In this document: positions 8,591 through 16,801 of the stretch, piece by piece
How the letters are laid out: every line of letters starts with the position of its first letter
Numbering within the stretch: position 1 is the stretch's first letter
Source: a bacterium
Lineage (GTDB): Bacteria > UBA4055
Length of the DNA stretch: 38,775 nucleotides
Direction: 5' to 3'
Assembly (NCBI GenBank): GCA_029559475.1
Contig: JAKQBN010000070.1
Coordinates: 1 to 38,775 of the forward strand
The notes under the pieces: model-generated
Seen by the model: the letters and a program-made list of their open reading frames with translations, nothing else
The model's database searches: none
Told to the model about the DNA's origin: nothing
Made by a program: the position numbers and the translations under genes

Positions 8591-10233
8591 TTTCCGCCTT
8601 TTCTTAGATGTTTTAACAAACCTTCTGTCGAGCAGTCGTGCGGAGCTTCTACTTTTTTATCCTTCAGTTCGGACAGTATCTTGCCCGCAAGCTCTTTTCC
8701 CAGTTCAACGCCCCACTGATCAAAGCTGTAAATGTTCCAGATCACTCCTTGAACGAAAACTTTATGTTCGTACAATGCGATCAGTTTTCCGAGCGCATAA
8801 GGAGTAAGTTTATCATAAATGATCGAATTTGTCGGATTGTCACCTTTGAAAACCTTATGCAAATAAACTTTTCTTGCTTCAGTTTCCGGAACGTTCGATT
8901 TTTCGAGCATTTCGATCACTTCATCCTTCGTTCTTCCGATCATTAATGCTTCGGTCTGAGCCAAAAAATTCGACTGAAGCTTACAGTGATGATCCGCCAA
9001 TTCGTTTAGCGGTTCTTTCGCGCAAAGAAAATCTGCGGGAATTAAATGCGTACCTTGATGAATTAGCTGGTAGAATGAATGCTGACCGTTCGTTCCCGGT
9101 TCTCCTAAGAGTATCTGCCCTGTCCTGTAATTGACTTTTGAACCGTCCCTCGAGACCGATTTTCCGTTGCTCTCCATGCTCAGTTGCTGAAGAAAAGCCG
9201 GAAATCTGTGAAGATACTGATCGTAGGGCAGTACCATTTCGCATTCAGCGCCGAAGAAATCGGCGTACCACACACCCAGCATTCCCATAATTACAGGAAT
9301 GTTCTTCTTATAATCAGCCGTTCTGAAATGATGATCGGCAGCTTCGGCGCCTTTTAGAAGCTCTTCGAATCTTTCGTAACCTATTGAAACAGCTATGGAC
9401 ATACCTATCGCGGACCAGAGGGAATATCTGCCGCCGACAAAATCCCAGAATTCAAAAATGTTCTCTTTATCAATTCCGAACTCGACGACTTTTTCAGTAT
9501 TCGTCGAAAGAGCGGCAAAATGTTTTTTTACCTGTTTTTGATCTTTAGCTTTCTTCAGAAACCAGTCACGAGCCGTGAACGCGTTCGTCATCGTTTCCTG
9601 AGTAGTAAAAGTTTTCGAAGCTATAAGAAAAAGCGTGGTCTCCGGGTCGAGTTTTTTAAAAGTTTCAGATATATGGGCTCCGTCAACGTTAGATACGAAA
9701 TGCAGATCCGGTCCGTCAGCGTAATGTTTCAGAGCTTCGCATACCATATATGGTCCAAGATCCGATCCTCCGATACCGATGTTAACGACATCGGTGATCT
9801 TCTTTCCGGAATAACCTATCCATTTTCCCGATCTGACATCATTTGAAAAAGATCTCATTTTGTTTCTTACGTTCTCGATGTTCTTGTATAATTCATGGCT
9901 GCCGGTATGTACATATTTTTGCTTAAAACTTCTTAGCGCCGTATGAAGCACCGCCCTGTTCTCTGTCTCATTGATCCTGTCGCCCTCGAACATCGACGCT
10001 ATTGCTTTTTCCAGAGCCATTTCGTCAGCGAGCTCGATAAAAAGCTCTATCGTTCTCTCATTTATTTTATTTTTTGAGTAATCGAAAAGAATGTCTTCGA
10101 ACTCTATTGAAAACTTTTCGAATCTTTTTTTGTCTTTGAAAAGATCTTTAAGGTGAACTTTTTTTATCTCTTTATAGTGTCTGAGAAGTTTTTCCCAGGC
10201 CATCGTATGAGTCGGGTGGATTTTTTTAAGCAT
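8587..10233 (-). CDS. pgi: Glucose-6-phosphate isomerase
   Basis: A 548-residue enzyme interconverting glucose 6-phosphate and fructose 6-phosphate in glycolysis. It is full length and close to E. coli Pgi. The start is MLKKIHPTHTMAWEKLLRHY. The two family signatures are present as IGIGGSDLGPYMVCEAL with DLHFVSNVDG, and VGGRYSLWSAIGMSIA. The C-terminal signature region is FDQWGVELGKELAGKI. The ATG at 10233 follows a GAGGTGA ribosome-binding site. It heads a five-gene minus-strand run including the NlpC/P60 and GWxTD envelope genes and is divergent from the DUF4153 gene. Together with the phosphofructokinase gene at 24153 it gives the window two consecutive glycolytic steps, though not in one operon. 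Confidence 0.98.
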   Translation of the reverse strand: MLKKIHPTHTMAWEKLLRHYKEIKKVHLKDLFKDKKRFEKFSIEFEDILFDYSKNKINERTIELFIELADEMALEKAIASMFEGDRINETENRAVLHTALRSFKQKYVHTGSHELYKNIENVRNKMRSFSNDVRSGKWIGYSGKKITDVVNIGIGGSDLGPYMVCEALKHYADGPDLHFVSNVDGAHISETFKKLDPETTLFLIASKTFTTQETMTNAFTARDWFLKKAKDQKQVKKHFAALSTNTEKVVEFGIDKENIFEFWDFVGGRYSLWSAIGMSIAVSIGYERFEELLKGAEAADHHFRTADYKKNIPVIMGMLGVWYADFFGAECEMVLPYDQYLHRFPAFLQQLSMESNGKSVSRDGSKVNYRTGQILLGEPGTNGQHSFYQLIHQGTHLIPADFLCAKEPLNELADHHCKLQSNFLAQTEALMIGRTKDEVIEMLEKSNVPETEARKVYLHKVFKGDNPTNSIIYDKLTPYALGKLIALYEHKVFVQGVIWNIYSFDQWGVELGKELAGKILSELKDKKVEAPHDCSTEGLLKHLRKGGK

Positions 10234-10263
10234 GGTTCACCTCTTTCATAATTAGTAATCCGG

Positions 10264-10292
10264 AATTTAATTAAAAAAACACTATTCTTCAA
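10264..10292 (-). promoter_or_regulatory. Candidate pgi promoter
   Basis: On the minus strand TTGAAG (10292-10287) and TAAATT (10269-10264) are 17 nt apart, 30 nt before the pgi start. It is arranged back to back with the promoter for the plus-strand run. Confidence 0.45.
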
Positions 10293-10300
10293 GTATGATT

Positions 10301-10328
10301 TTGAAAAAACTCTATTAGTGGTTATATT
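10301..10328 (+). promoter_or_regulatory. Candidate promoter for the DUF4153-lipid gene run
   Basis: TTGAAA (10301-10306), a 16-nt spacer and TATATT (10323-10328) lie 26 nt before the chosen start. The same hexamers with the same 16-nt spacer occur before the large GLUG gene at 37077-37104. It is the only clear promoter-like sequence before the ten-gene plus-strand run. Confidence 0.5.
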
Positions 10329-10354
10329 GTACTTAACCTATGGAGGATATTTTC

Positions 10355-12223
10355 ATGGAAATCTTAAAACGTGTTTCTATAAGAGCTGTTATCGAAAGTT
10401 TTTTTAATACCGTAAAACGTTTTACTTTACCTGTGATATTCTCAATTATAACAAGCATCCTTATTATCGTTCTGATAGAAAATCAGGAAAATAAACCTTC
10501 TCCGTTAATAACGAAAAGCATTTTCGTATCGATACTGGGATTTTTCTTTACTCTTGTATCCACCCTTTACATTGAAAGATCAGAAAAAGCGGGAAAAATT
10601 AAATATCTCTTTCAGATTATAATGCTCACGCTGATTGCGTATTTATTCTTTACTCTGCCATCTAATTTCAGGCAGAACGATTATGTCACTTTCTCGGTTT
10701 TTCTTGCCGCAGCTGTTTTCGCTCTTATGTTCGTATATATTAAAAAAGATGACGATGAATCCGGATTCGGCATCTACAATATCAACCTTTTCATGCGAGG
10801 TTTTACGAGTTTTGTATTCGCAGTTGTCCTGTTTTTGGGAACTGCTTCTGCTCTTTTTGCTGTTCAGGAACTTTTCCTGAATAACAATTTCCATGAGGAG
10901 CTCTATGGAGACGCCTGGGTAATTTGCGCCGTATTTTTCGCTCCTTTGTATTTTCTTTCCGGACTGCCTGGTAGAAGTTTTTCTTCCGAGGAATCATTTA
11001 CTTATCCGAAACCGTTAAAAGTGCTGCTTCAGTTTATCATTGTACCGCTTATAGCATTATACCTTATAATCCTCTACAGCTACACGGTAAAAATCCTTAT
11101 AACCCAGAACTGGCCGGAAGGAATAGTTTCGTATATGATAATATCCTTCTCGCTTGTAGGAATATCATCGGTCATACTTCTTTCTCCTCTAAAAGATTCC
11201 GAACAGTTCAATTGGATAAATTCGTTCTCGAAGTATTTTTTCATGGCTCTTGTTCCGCTGATCATTGTTCTTTTTATGGCGATAACGGAAAGAGTTTCGC
11301 AGTATGGAATAACCGAAAAAAGATATTTTATTTTCCTGCTTTCATTCTGGCTCGCGGGAATTACGGTTTATATGATATTCAGCAAAACCAAGGACCTTAA
11401 AATGCTCCCTGTCACTCTCTGTATTATATCGGTTCTTTCGCTTTTCGGACCGTGGAGCTGTTTTTCTATTTCAAAATCCAGCCAGCTTTCGATACTGGAA
11501 GGTCTTTTAACAAAGAACGGTATCCTCTTAAACGGTGAAATCGTTCAGTCAGATAAAATTATTTCTTTTGCGGACAGAAAAAGTATTTCATCGATAATTT
11601 CATACTTTTATGACAGCCACGGGATAGCCGCCGTAAACTATCTTAAAACAACGTATCAGAAACTCGCCGCGGAAAATAAAGACTATAAAAATTCGAAGCC
11701 CGAATATGCATTCTACAGGGATGAAGATGAAGCGGTTCCGAGAAGAGCGCTTGTCAAAGACGGACTCGGATTCGATTTTATTAATGAGTGGCAGAATGAA
11801 AGCAGTTCGGATCAATTGAATCTGGCCGTAAAATATTTTCATGACCCGGCTGTTGAAAATATATCTGAGTACGATTCATATATAGACTGCAGGGACAATT
11901 TGATCAAAGCGAGAGTACTTGACAGCCTGAGTAATGTTTATATTAAGTATGATTCCGATAATTTTATGATCACTTTCGAGAAAGAAAATAACACGACTAT
12001 AGACTCGATAGATCTTAAGCTTCTTACCGGCAAGATAATTGCGGGAAATATCTACAACAACGGTAAAGACCAGATCGAACCTTCGGAGATGAAAGTATCG
12101 AATGAAACTGATAAAATGAAGTATCTGATCCTGTTCAGAAATCTAAGCGCTAAAAGGGATAATGAAAAAGATCCGTATAAGCTTACGAGCGCCTATTTCG
12201 GACTTTACTATAAAATTAAATAG
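10355..12223 (+). CDS. DUF4153 polytopic membrane protein
   Basis: A 622-residue integral membrane protein. The ATG at 10355 is preferred over the one at 10340 because GGAGGA (10342-10347) sits 7 nt before it and overlaps the earlier ATG. Residues up to about 390 form roughly a dozen hydrophobic segments. They include the DUF4153 features YGITEKRYFIFLLSFWLAG and LFGPWSCFSISKSSQ. The last 200 residues are hydrophilic and probably lie outside the membrane. No biochemical function is established for DUF4153. It ends 11 nt before the UbiA-type gene on the same strand and may share its transcript. Whether it takes part in the downstream pathway, for example as a lipid carrier or exporter, is speculation. 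Confidence 0.82.
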   Translation: MEILKRVSIRAVIESFFNTVKRFTLPVIFSIITSILIIVLIENQENKPSPLITKSIFVSILGFFFTLVSTLYIERSEKAGKIKYLFQIIMLTLIAYLFFTLPSNFRQNDYVTFSVFLAAAVFALMFVYIKKDDDESGFGIYNINLFMRGFTSFVFAVVLFLGTASALFAVQELFLNNNFHEELYGDAWVICAVFFAPLYFLSGLPGRSFSSEESFTYPKPLKVLLQFIIVPLIALYLIILYSYTVKILITQNWPEGIVSYMIISFSLVGISSVILLSPLKDSEQFNWINSFSKYFFMALVPLIIVLFMAITERVSQYGITEKRYFIFLLSFWLAGITVYMIFSKTKDLKMLPVTLCIISVLSLFGPWSCFSISKSSQLSILEGLLTKNGILLNGEIVQSDKIISFADRKSISSIISYFYDSHGIAAVNYLKTTYQKLAAENKDYKNSKPEYAFYRDEDEAVPRRALVKDGLGFDFINEWQNESSSDQLNLAVKYFHDPAVENISEYDSYIDCRDNLIKARVLDSLSNVYIKYDSDNFMITFEKENNTTIDSIDLKLLTGKIIAGNIYNNGKDQIEPSEMKVSNETDKMKYLILFRNLSAKRDNEKDPYKLTSAYFGLYYKIK

Positions 12224-12234
12224 GCTGCAGTCAT

Positions 12235-13230
12235 ATGAATAACGACTTTCAATTATTATCTTTTTTAAAGCAGTATATAAAATCCATGAGGCTGTATTAC
12301 TCCTTCGTGACAGGTATCGCCGGCTGGCTCGGATTCGCTTTCTATGAGCATATCGCGACCGATTTCAGAACAGTGGAGATATTTCCTTCTGTTGAGAAAA
12401 AAGCTCTAATCATCTCCCTTCTTTTCCTTAGCTGGGGCATAAATCAAATCGTGAACGATTACCTCGGGTTGAAAGAAGACCGTATAAATGCTCCTGAAAG
12501 ACCTATGGTAACGGGTAAGCTTGATCCTAATGCGGCTTTGTTATTGTCAGCGGCTCTAATGTTATTCGTCTGCGGAATTACTTATTTCTATCTCGAACCC
12601 GTCGCGCTGATACCTCTTGTTCTCGGAGTTTTGCTGAATGTGGTTTATGAATATTCAAAAGCTTTCGGAATCTGGGGAAATATTATTTTCGGACTTATGA
12701 TCACTATGTGTACAGCTTTCGGTTTCCTTGCCGCCGGTCCGACTGAAGCTCCGTATTTTACGAGCAGCAGGATAGCAGTCCTGGTTGTAGTATGGCTTAT
12801 GAACGGACTTATGACATTCTATACTTATTTTAAGGATTATGAAGGCGATAAGGCTGCGGGGAAAAATACTATTATAGTAAAATACGGTATTGAGAGATCG
12901 CGTATCATAGCTATTTTTTCGGCATTTCTGCCTGCTGTTCTGTTTATAGCCGTTTACAGCTTAGATATGATAGAAGCTCCTCTTAATACGACTTTTTTTG
13001 TACTTGCGGTTCTGACCCTGTTTTTAGAAATCCAGACCGGCTGGTTATATTATAAAAACCCGAAAGGACAAGTCACGTATTACTCACTGGCGACAAATTT
13101 CAGATCCTGCGCGTGCGGTCAAGCCACTTTCATCGCTCTATTCAATAGAGAGCTGTCACTGATCCTGTTCCTCGTTTCGTATATTTTCGTCGGATTTCTT
13201 TTCAACCTCCATAACAACAGCAGATCATAA
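12235..13230 (+). CDS. UbiA-family prenyltransferase
   Basis: A 331-residue membrane protein with about eight or nine hydrophobic segments. Members transfer a polyprenyl chain from its diphosphate to an aromatic or glyceryl acceptor within the membrane. The first Asp-rich motif reads NQIVNDYLGLKEDRINAPER (residues 70-89). Against the family pattern NDxxDxxxD it keeps Asn74, Asp75 and Asp82 but has Gly78 in place of the middle Asp. The second motif is present as YFKDYEGDKAAGKNT. The Shine-Dalgarno sequence is weak. It is the first of nine tightly packed genes, and its stop is immediately followed by the next start. Acceptor and prenyl donor cannot be read from sequence. A digeranylgeranylglyceryl-phosphate synthase-like role is one option. 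Confidence 0.85.
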   Translation: MNNDFQLLSFLKQYIKSMRLYYSFVTGIAGWLGFAFYEHIATDFRTVEIFPSVEKKALIISLLFLSWGINQIVNDYLGLKEDRINAPERPMVTGKLDPNAALLLSAALMLFVCGITYFYLEPVALIPLVLGVLLNVVYEYSKAFGIWGNIIFGLMITMCTAFGFLAAGPTEAPYFTSSRIAVLVVVWLMNGLMTFYTYFKDYEGDKAAGKNTIIVKYGIERSRIIAIFSAFLPAVLFIAVYSLDMIEAPLNTTFFVLAVLTLFLEIQTGWLYYKNPKGQVTYYSLATNFRSCACGQATFIALFNRELSLILFLVSYIFVGFLFNLHNNSRS

Positions 13231-14415
13231 ATGATTAATATCGAAAAAGAAATATCCGATCATATTTTCAGATCGGCGACTTTTGAGGGTATGGCCGATA
13301 ATAAGGGATTTCCATCTGAAGATTATCTTCAGCTTTATAAAAAACTCGCCTCTAACGGCGTTAAGAATATTATTACAGGATTTACATACGTTTCTGAAAA
13401 CGGTAAAGCCGTTCATCCGGGTCAGGCCGGGATCGACAGTCCGGAAAAGGTCCCTTATTTCAGAAAGATAACGGACGCTGTTCATGAATACGAAGCCCGG
13501 ATCTACATGCAGCTGGCACACGCCGGTCGTCAGACATCAGAACGCGTTACGGGACATCCTGTCGTCGGAGCATCAAATAAAAGGTCCTCTTATTTTCAAA
13601 GCACACCGAAAGAATTAACCGCATCTGAAGCCGGAGATATAATTAATTCTTTTGCCGATTCTGCATTTTATGCAAAGAATGCGGGATTTGACGGAGTGCA
13701 GCTTCATGCGGCTCACGGATATCTCATTCATCAGTTTATTCATCCGTACATAAACGACAGAAAAGATGAATACGGTATCGATCCCGGAACAGGCATTGGA
13801 GACAGATTTCTAAGACAAACCGTAGAAGCTGTCAGGAGCCGTTGCGGCCAGGATTATCCTGTTCTTGTCAAGATCAGCGCGTCAGACGACTTACCGGTAA
13901 AGTTCTCGGAAAATAATTTCATTTCCCTGATTAAAGTTCTTGATGAATTAAAAGTCAGTTCGATAGAGATCAGTTTCGGCACCATGGAAAATGCCCTGAA
14001 TATTTTCAGAGGAAATTCGGTGCCTGCTGACGCCGTACTTGATTACAATTTCAGATACGGCACTAAAAGCATTATAAAAAGAAATATTACAAAATTCGCA
14101 ATCATGCTGTTTTTAAAAAAGGATCTTATTCAATTCAGTAATACTTACAATCTAAAATACGCTGTGACCGCAAAAAAACATACTCATATACCTGTTATAA
14201 GCGTCGGGGGATTCAGAAACGGACATGATATCTACGGCGCTATTACATCAGGATCCTGTGATCATGTAAGCCTGTGCAGGCCTTTTATCTGCGAACCGGA
14301 TTTTATGATCAGACTTAAAAATGATCCTGAATATATCTCAGAATGTTCAAACTGCAATTACTGCGCTGTAATGTGCGATTCCCCGTTTTCTACAAAATGC
14401 TGCAAACATAAATAA
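13231..14415 (+). CDS. OYE-family flavin oxidoreductase with C-terminal cysteine cluster
   Basis: A 394-residue FMN-dependent TIM-barrel enzyme of the old yellow enzyme/NADH:flavin oxidoreductase family. Typical blocks are YMQLAHAGRQ (92-101), GFDGVQLHAAHGYLIHQFIH (152-171) and VISVGGF with GSCDHVSLCRPFICEPD. The C-terminus ends in a cysteine cluster, CSNCNYCAVMC plus CC (Cys372, 375, 378, 382, 390, 391). This resembles the 4Fe-4S site of 2,4-dienoyl-CoA reductase-like members. The second FAD/NAD(P) domain of those enzymes is absent. It probably reduces an activated C=C bond or acts as a dehydrogenase fed by an external electron donor. It abuts the UbiA gene with no spacer and no clear ribosome-binding site, so it is translated by coupling. 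Confidence 0.87.
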   Translation: MINIEKEISDHIFRSATFEGMADNKGFPSEDYLQLYKKLASNGVKNIITGFTYVSENGKAVHPGQAGIDSPEKVPYFRKITDAVHEYEARIYMQLAHAGRQTSERVTGHPVVGASNKRSSYFQSTPKELTASEAGDIINSFADSAFYAKNAGFDGVQLHAAHGYLIHQFIHPYINDRKDEYGIDPGTGIGDRFLRQTVEAVRSRCGQDYPVLVKISASDDLPVKFSENNFISLIKVLDELKVSSIEISFGTMENALNIFRGNSVPADAVLDYNFRYGTKSIIKRNITKFAIMLFLKKDLIQFSNTYNLKYAVTAKKHTHIPVISVGGFRNGHDIYGAITSGSCDHVSLCRPFICEPDFMIRLKNDPEYISECSNCNYCAVMCDSPFSTKCCKHK

Positions 14416-14427
14416 TCCGGAGTGAAT

Positions 14428-14664
14428 ATGGAATCAATAGAAAAAATAAAAAAGATCATATTCGATAATATCGACAATAAGGTTAATATCGAAGATTCAA
14501 CGGATCTGAGAACCGGTATTCAGATAGACTCGTTCGACGCGCTGATGATAATGACAGGAATAGAGGATGAATTTAAGATCACTCTGGAAGAAGATGAATT
14601 TAAAAAAGTCGGCACCCCTTTGCAGATCCTGTCGCTTCTGAAAGAAAAATATGGTGTAAAATGA
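14428..14664 (+). CDS. Acyl carrier protein
   Basis: A 78-residue acidic carrier protein. The attachment serine for 4'-phosphopantetheine is Ser35 in GIQIDSFDALMIM; the usual DSL is DSF here. The ATG at 14428 is chosen because GGAG lies 5 nt before it; a GTG at 14422 would add only two residues. It overlaps the downstream oxoamine synthase gene by ATGA. A dedicated ACP placed directly before an alpha-oxoamine synthase is the arrangement used where the synthase takes its acyl chain from ACP rather than CoA, as in the Caulobacter sphingolipid locus. This is not the housekeeping ACP setting, since no fabD/fabG/fabF block surrounds it. Confidence 0.92.
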   Translation: MESIEKIKKIIFDNIDNKVNIEDSTDLRTGIQIDSFDALMIMTGIEDEFKITLEEDEFKKVGTPLQILSLLKEKYGVK

Positions 14665-15860
14665 GAAAAGAGGAAAGATTCGAGTTCAATTTTACTGAAG
14701 AGAACCGGCTTGTAGATGAAATCGGTTTCAATCCTTATTATCAGAAGATCTCTTCGGGAGCCGGATTATATGTCAGGATCGGAAATGATGACTATCTTAA
14801 TCTTGCTTCAAATAATTATCTCGCTCTGGCGGACGATCCTGAAGTTATATCGGCGATGAAGAAGTGCCTCGACAAATACGGCGTATCAATGTGCGGGACT
14901 CCTGTAGCTTGCGGTTATTCTGATATATATGAGACGGCTTCAAGAACGGTTTCTGAATTTCTGGGACTTGAAGATACTCTATTCTATCCTTCCTGCTATC
15001 AGGCGAACATGTCTATCTTCAGATCGCTCGCAAGACCCGAAGACGTTATTTTTGTTGACCGTTACGCACATTCGTCTTTGGTCGAAGGTATAAGATCACC
15101 CGGATGCAGGATAAAACCTTTCAGGCATAACGATGCTGATCATCTTGAGAGCCTGCTGAAAAGCAGCGGGGCGTTCGAAGTTAAATTCGTCGTGACTGAA
15201 TCTGTTTTTTCTACTGAAGGAACTATAGCGCCTTTTGATGAATTAAATGAACTCTGTAAAAAATACGGCGCTATACCGGTTGTAGATGATTCCCACGGAA
15301 TCGGAACTATCGGGAGGTCGGGAAAAGGTATCCTTGAAGAAAAGAACATTAAAGATTACAGCGGTATCTATACGGCATCAACCGGAAAAGCGCTCGGTAT
15401 TTCAGGGGGGATTGTAAGTGCGCCTGAAACAATAATAAATTATATACGGTACAACTCGCCCGGCCTGATCTATTCAACTGCGGTCCCGCCTGTACTTCTT
15501 GCCGGAACGATCAGAGCTCTTGAGATCATCGGTAAAAAAGGAGCGCTGTTTTCTGAAAGACTGACAGCTAACAAATTAAAAATACATACAGCTTTGAGCT
15601 CTCATGGATACGATCTTGCATCGGGCGATGCTCCCATCTGTTCAGTTAAAACCGGATCTAATGAGATAACGCTTAAGATCTGCAGATCCCTTTATGAAAG
15701 AGGAATACTTGCCACCCCTTTCATATATCCTTCTGTTTCAAGGAACAAAGGCATTATAAGAATGATCCCGCGTATCGATCTTGAAAGCACTCATCTTGAT
15801 CATATTTTAAGATCATTCGCCAATATCAGAGCGGAAAATCCGGAACTATTCATAAAATGA
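14661..15860 (+). CDS. PLP-dependent alpha-oxoamine synthase (Spt/BioF/Kbl family)
   Basis: A 399-residue class II aminotransferase-fold enzyme that joins an amino acid to an acyl thioester with loss of CO2, giving an alpha-amino ketone. The PLP lysine is Lys243 in TASTGKALGISGG. The cofactor-binding Asp-His block is VVDDSHGIGTIG (207-218), and the ring-stacking histidine is His137 in DRYAHSSLVEGIR. The details (DDSHGIG, TGKALG) resemble Kbl as much as serine palmitoyltransferase. Context argues against threonine degradation or biotin: an ACP overlaps it upstream, a lipid kinase overlaps it downstream, and no tdh or bio genes are near. The most likely role is the first committed step of a sphingoid-like or other long-chain amino-ketone lipid. 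Confidence 0.9.
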   Translation: MRKEERFEFNFTEENRLVDEIGFNPYYQKISSGAGLYVRIGNDDYLNLASNNYLALADDPEVISAMKKCLDKYGVSMCGTPVACGYSDIYETASRTVSEFLGLEDTLFYPSCYQANMSIFRSLARPEDVIFVDRYAHSSLVEGIRSPGCRIKPFRHNDADHLESLLKSSGAFEVKFVVTESVFSTEGTIAPFDELNELCKKYGAIPVVDDSHGIGTIGRSGKGILEEKNIKDYSGIYTASTGKALGISGGIVSAPETIINYIRYNSPGLIYSTAVPPVLLAGTIRALEIIGKKGALFSERLTANKLKIHTALSSHGYDLASGDAPICSVKTGSNEITLKICRSLYERGILATPFIYPSVSRNKGIIRMIPRIDLESTHLDHILRSFANIRAENPELFIK

Positions 15861-16801
15861 AAAAATATTTTTTCATAATAAATCCCGGATCGAATCACGG
15901 GAAAAGCAGAAAAAGCCTGAAAAAGATAACAGAGTTCATGGCTTTAACGAATATTCCGTTCGAATATAAAGAAACAACGACACTCGATCATGCGTATGAA
16001 CTTTCAAGAAAAGCCAATCTTGAAGGACATGAAGTAATAGTCGCCGTAGGGGGAGACGGCACGATAAACAAAGTAATAAACGGATTTTATGACAGCTTCG
16101 GCAAACGGTTATCAAAGGCCGTCCTCGGTGTGATCCATACGGGAACTAGCCCTGATTTCTGTAAAAGCTACGGCATTCCGTCTGATCTGAAAAAAGCGCT
16201 TGATACTTTACTGAAAGTCTCGAAAAAACAGATCAGTATTGCTAAAATTGAATATCTCAAGGCTGATGAGAAAAAGGCAGTCTATTTTGCCTGCTGCGCC
16301 AGCTTAGGCCTAGGCGCACATGTGGCTGCTTACGCCAATTCAGGCGTCAGGAAATATTTCGGTGATACATTAGGAACGCTTATCTCTATTATCAGATCTC
16401 TGGCCGTTTACAGATCTGATGATCTTGTTTTAGTTACTGACGGTAAAGAATCAGAAGTAAAAAACAACTGCATTACTTTTATCGGTAAAACAACTTATAT
16501 AGCCTCGGGACTAAAGATCAGCAATGACCTTACGGCAGATGACCGGCGGCTTTTCGTAGTCAGCATAAGAAATGTAAATTTAATGAATTTTATCCCTGTA
16601 TTAAATACCTTATATTCCGGTAAACCTGTAATTCCCGGTGATCATATTTCTTTTGAATATGCCGGAATAATTCAAATAAAAAGTTTAAAATCAAATTCCA
16701 AAATCGAATTAGACGGCGATCCTTTGAACGCAATGCCGCCTTGCACGGTCTCGGTCGCGGAAGATAATCTGGAGGTAATTACAGATGAAGATGAACTATG
16801 A
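15857..16801 (+). CDS. Diacylglycerol/sphingosine-kinase-family lipid kinase
   Basis: A 314-residue soluble kinase of the DAGK catalytic family (DgkB, YegS, LcbK, bacterial ceramide kinase). The N-terminal NPGSNHGKS motif (9-17) and the nucleotide-binding GGDGTINKVINGF (65-77) are clear. The next family block, usually GTGNDFA, reads HTGTSPDFCKSYGIP (94-108), an altered acceptor-side segment. The C-terminal lobe ends in SKIELDGDPLNAMPPCTVSV, as expected. The gene overlaps the oxoamine synthase by ATGA and the ThiL-like gene by 17 nt. With an oxoamine synthase next door, phosphorylation of a sphingoid base, ceramide or similar lipid alcohol is the best guess; diacylglycerol is the alternative. 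Confidence 0.88.
   Translation: MKKYFFIINPGSNHGKSRKSLKKITEFMALTNIPFEYKETTTLDHAYELSRKANLEGHEVIVAVGGDGTINKVINGFYDSFGKRLSKAVLGVIHTGTSPDFCKSYGIPSDLKKALDTLLKVSKKQISIAKIEYLKADEKKAVYFACCASLGLGAHVAAYANSGVRKYFGDTLGTLISIIRSLAVYRSDDLVLVTDGKESEVKNNCITFIGKTTYIASGLKISNDLTADDRRLFVVSIRNVNLMNFIPVLNTLYSGKPVIPGDHISFEYAGIIQIKSLKSNSKIELDGDPLNAMPPCTVSVAEDNLEVITDEDEL

Noticed and set aside
14661-15860. Biotin (bioF) or threonine-degradation (kbl) gene
   Set aside because: No bio or tdh genes are nearby; ACP, lipid kinase, KAS and SDR surround it in one tight operon. Sequence alone does not fully exclude Kbl-type chemistry.
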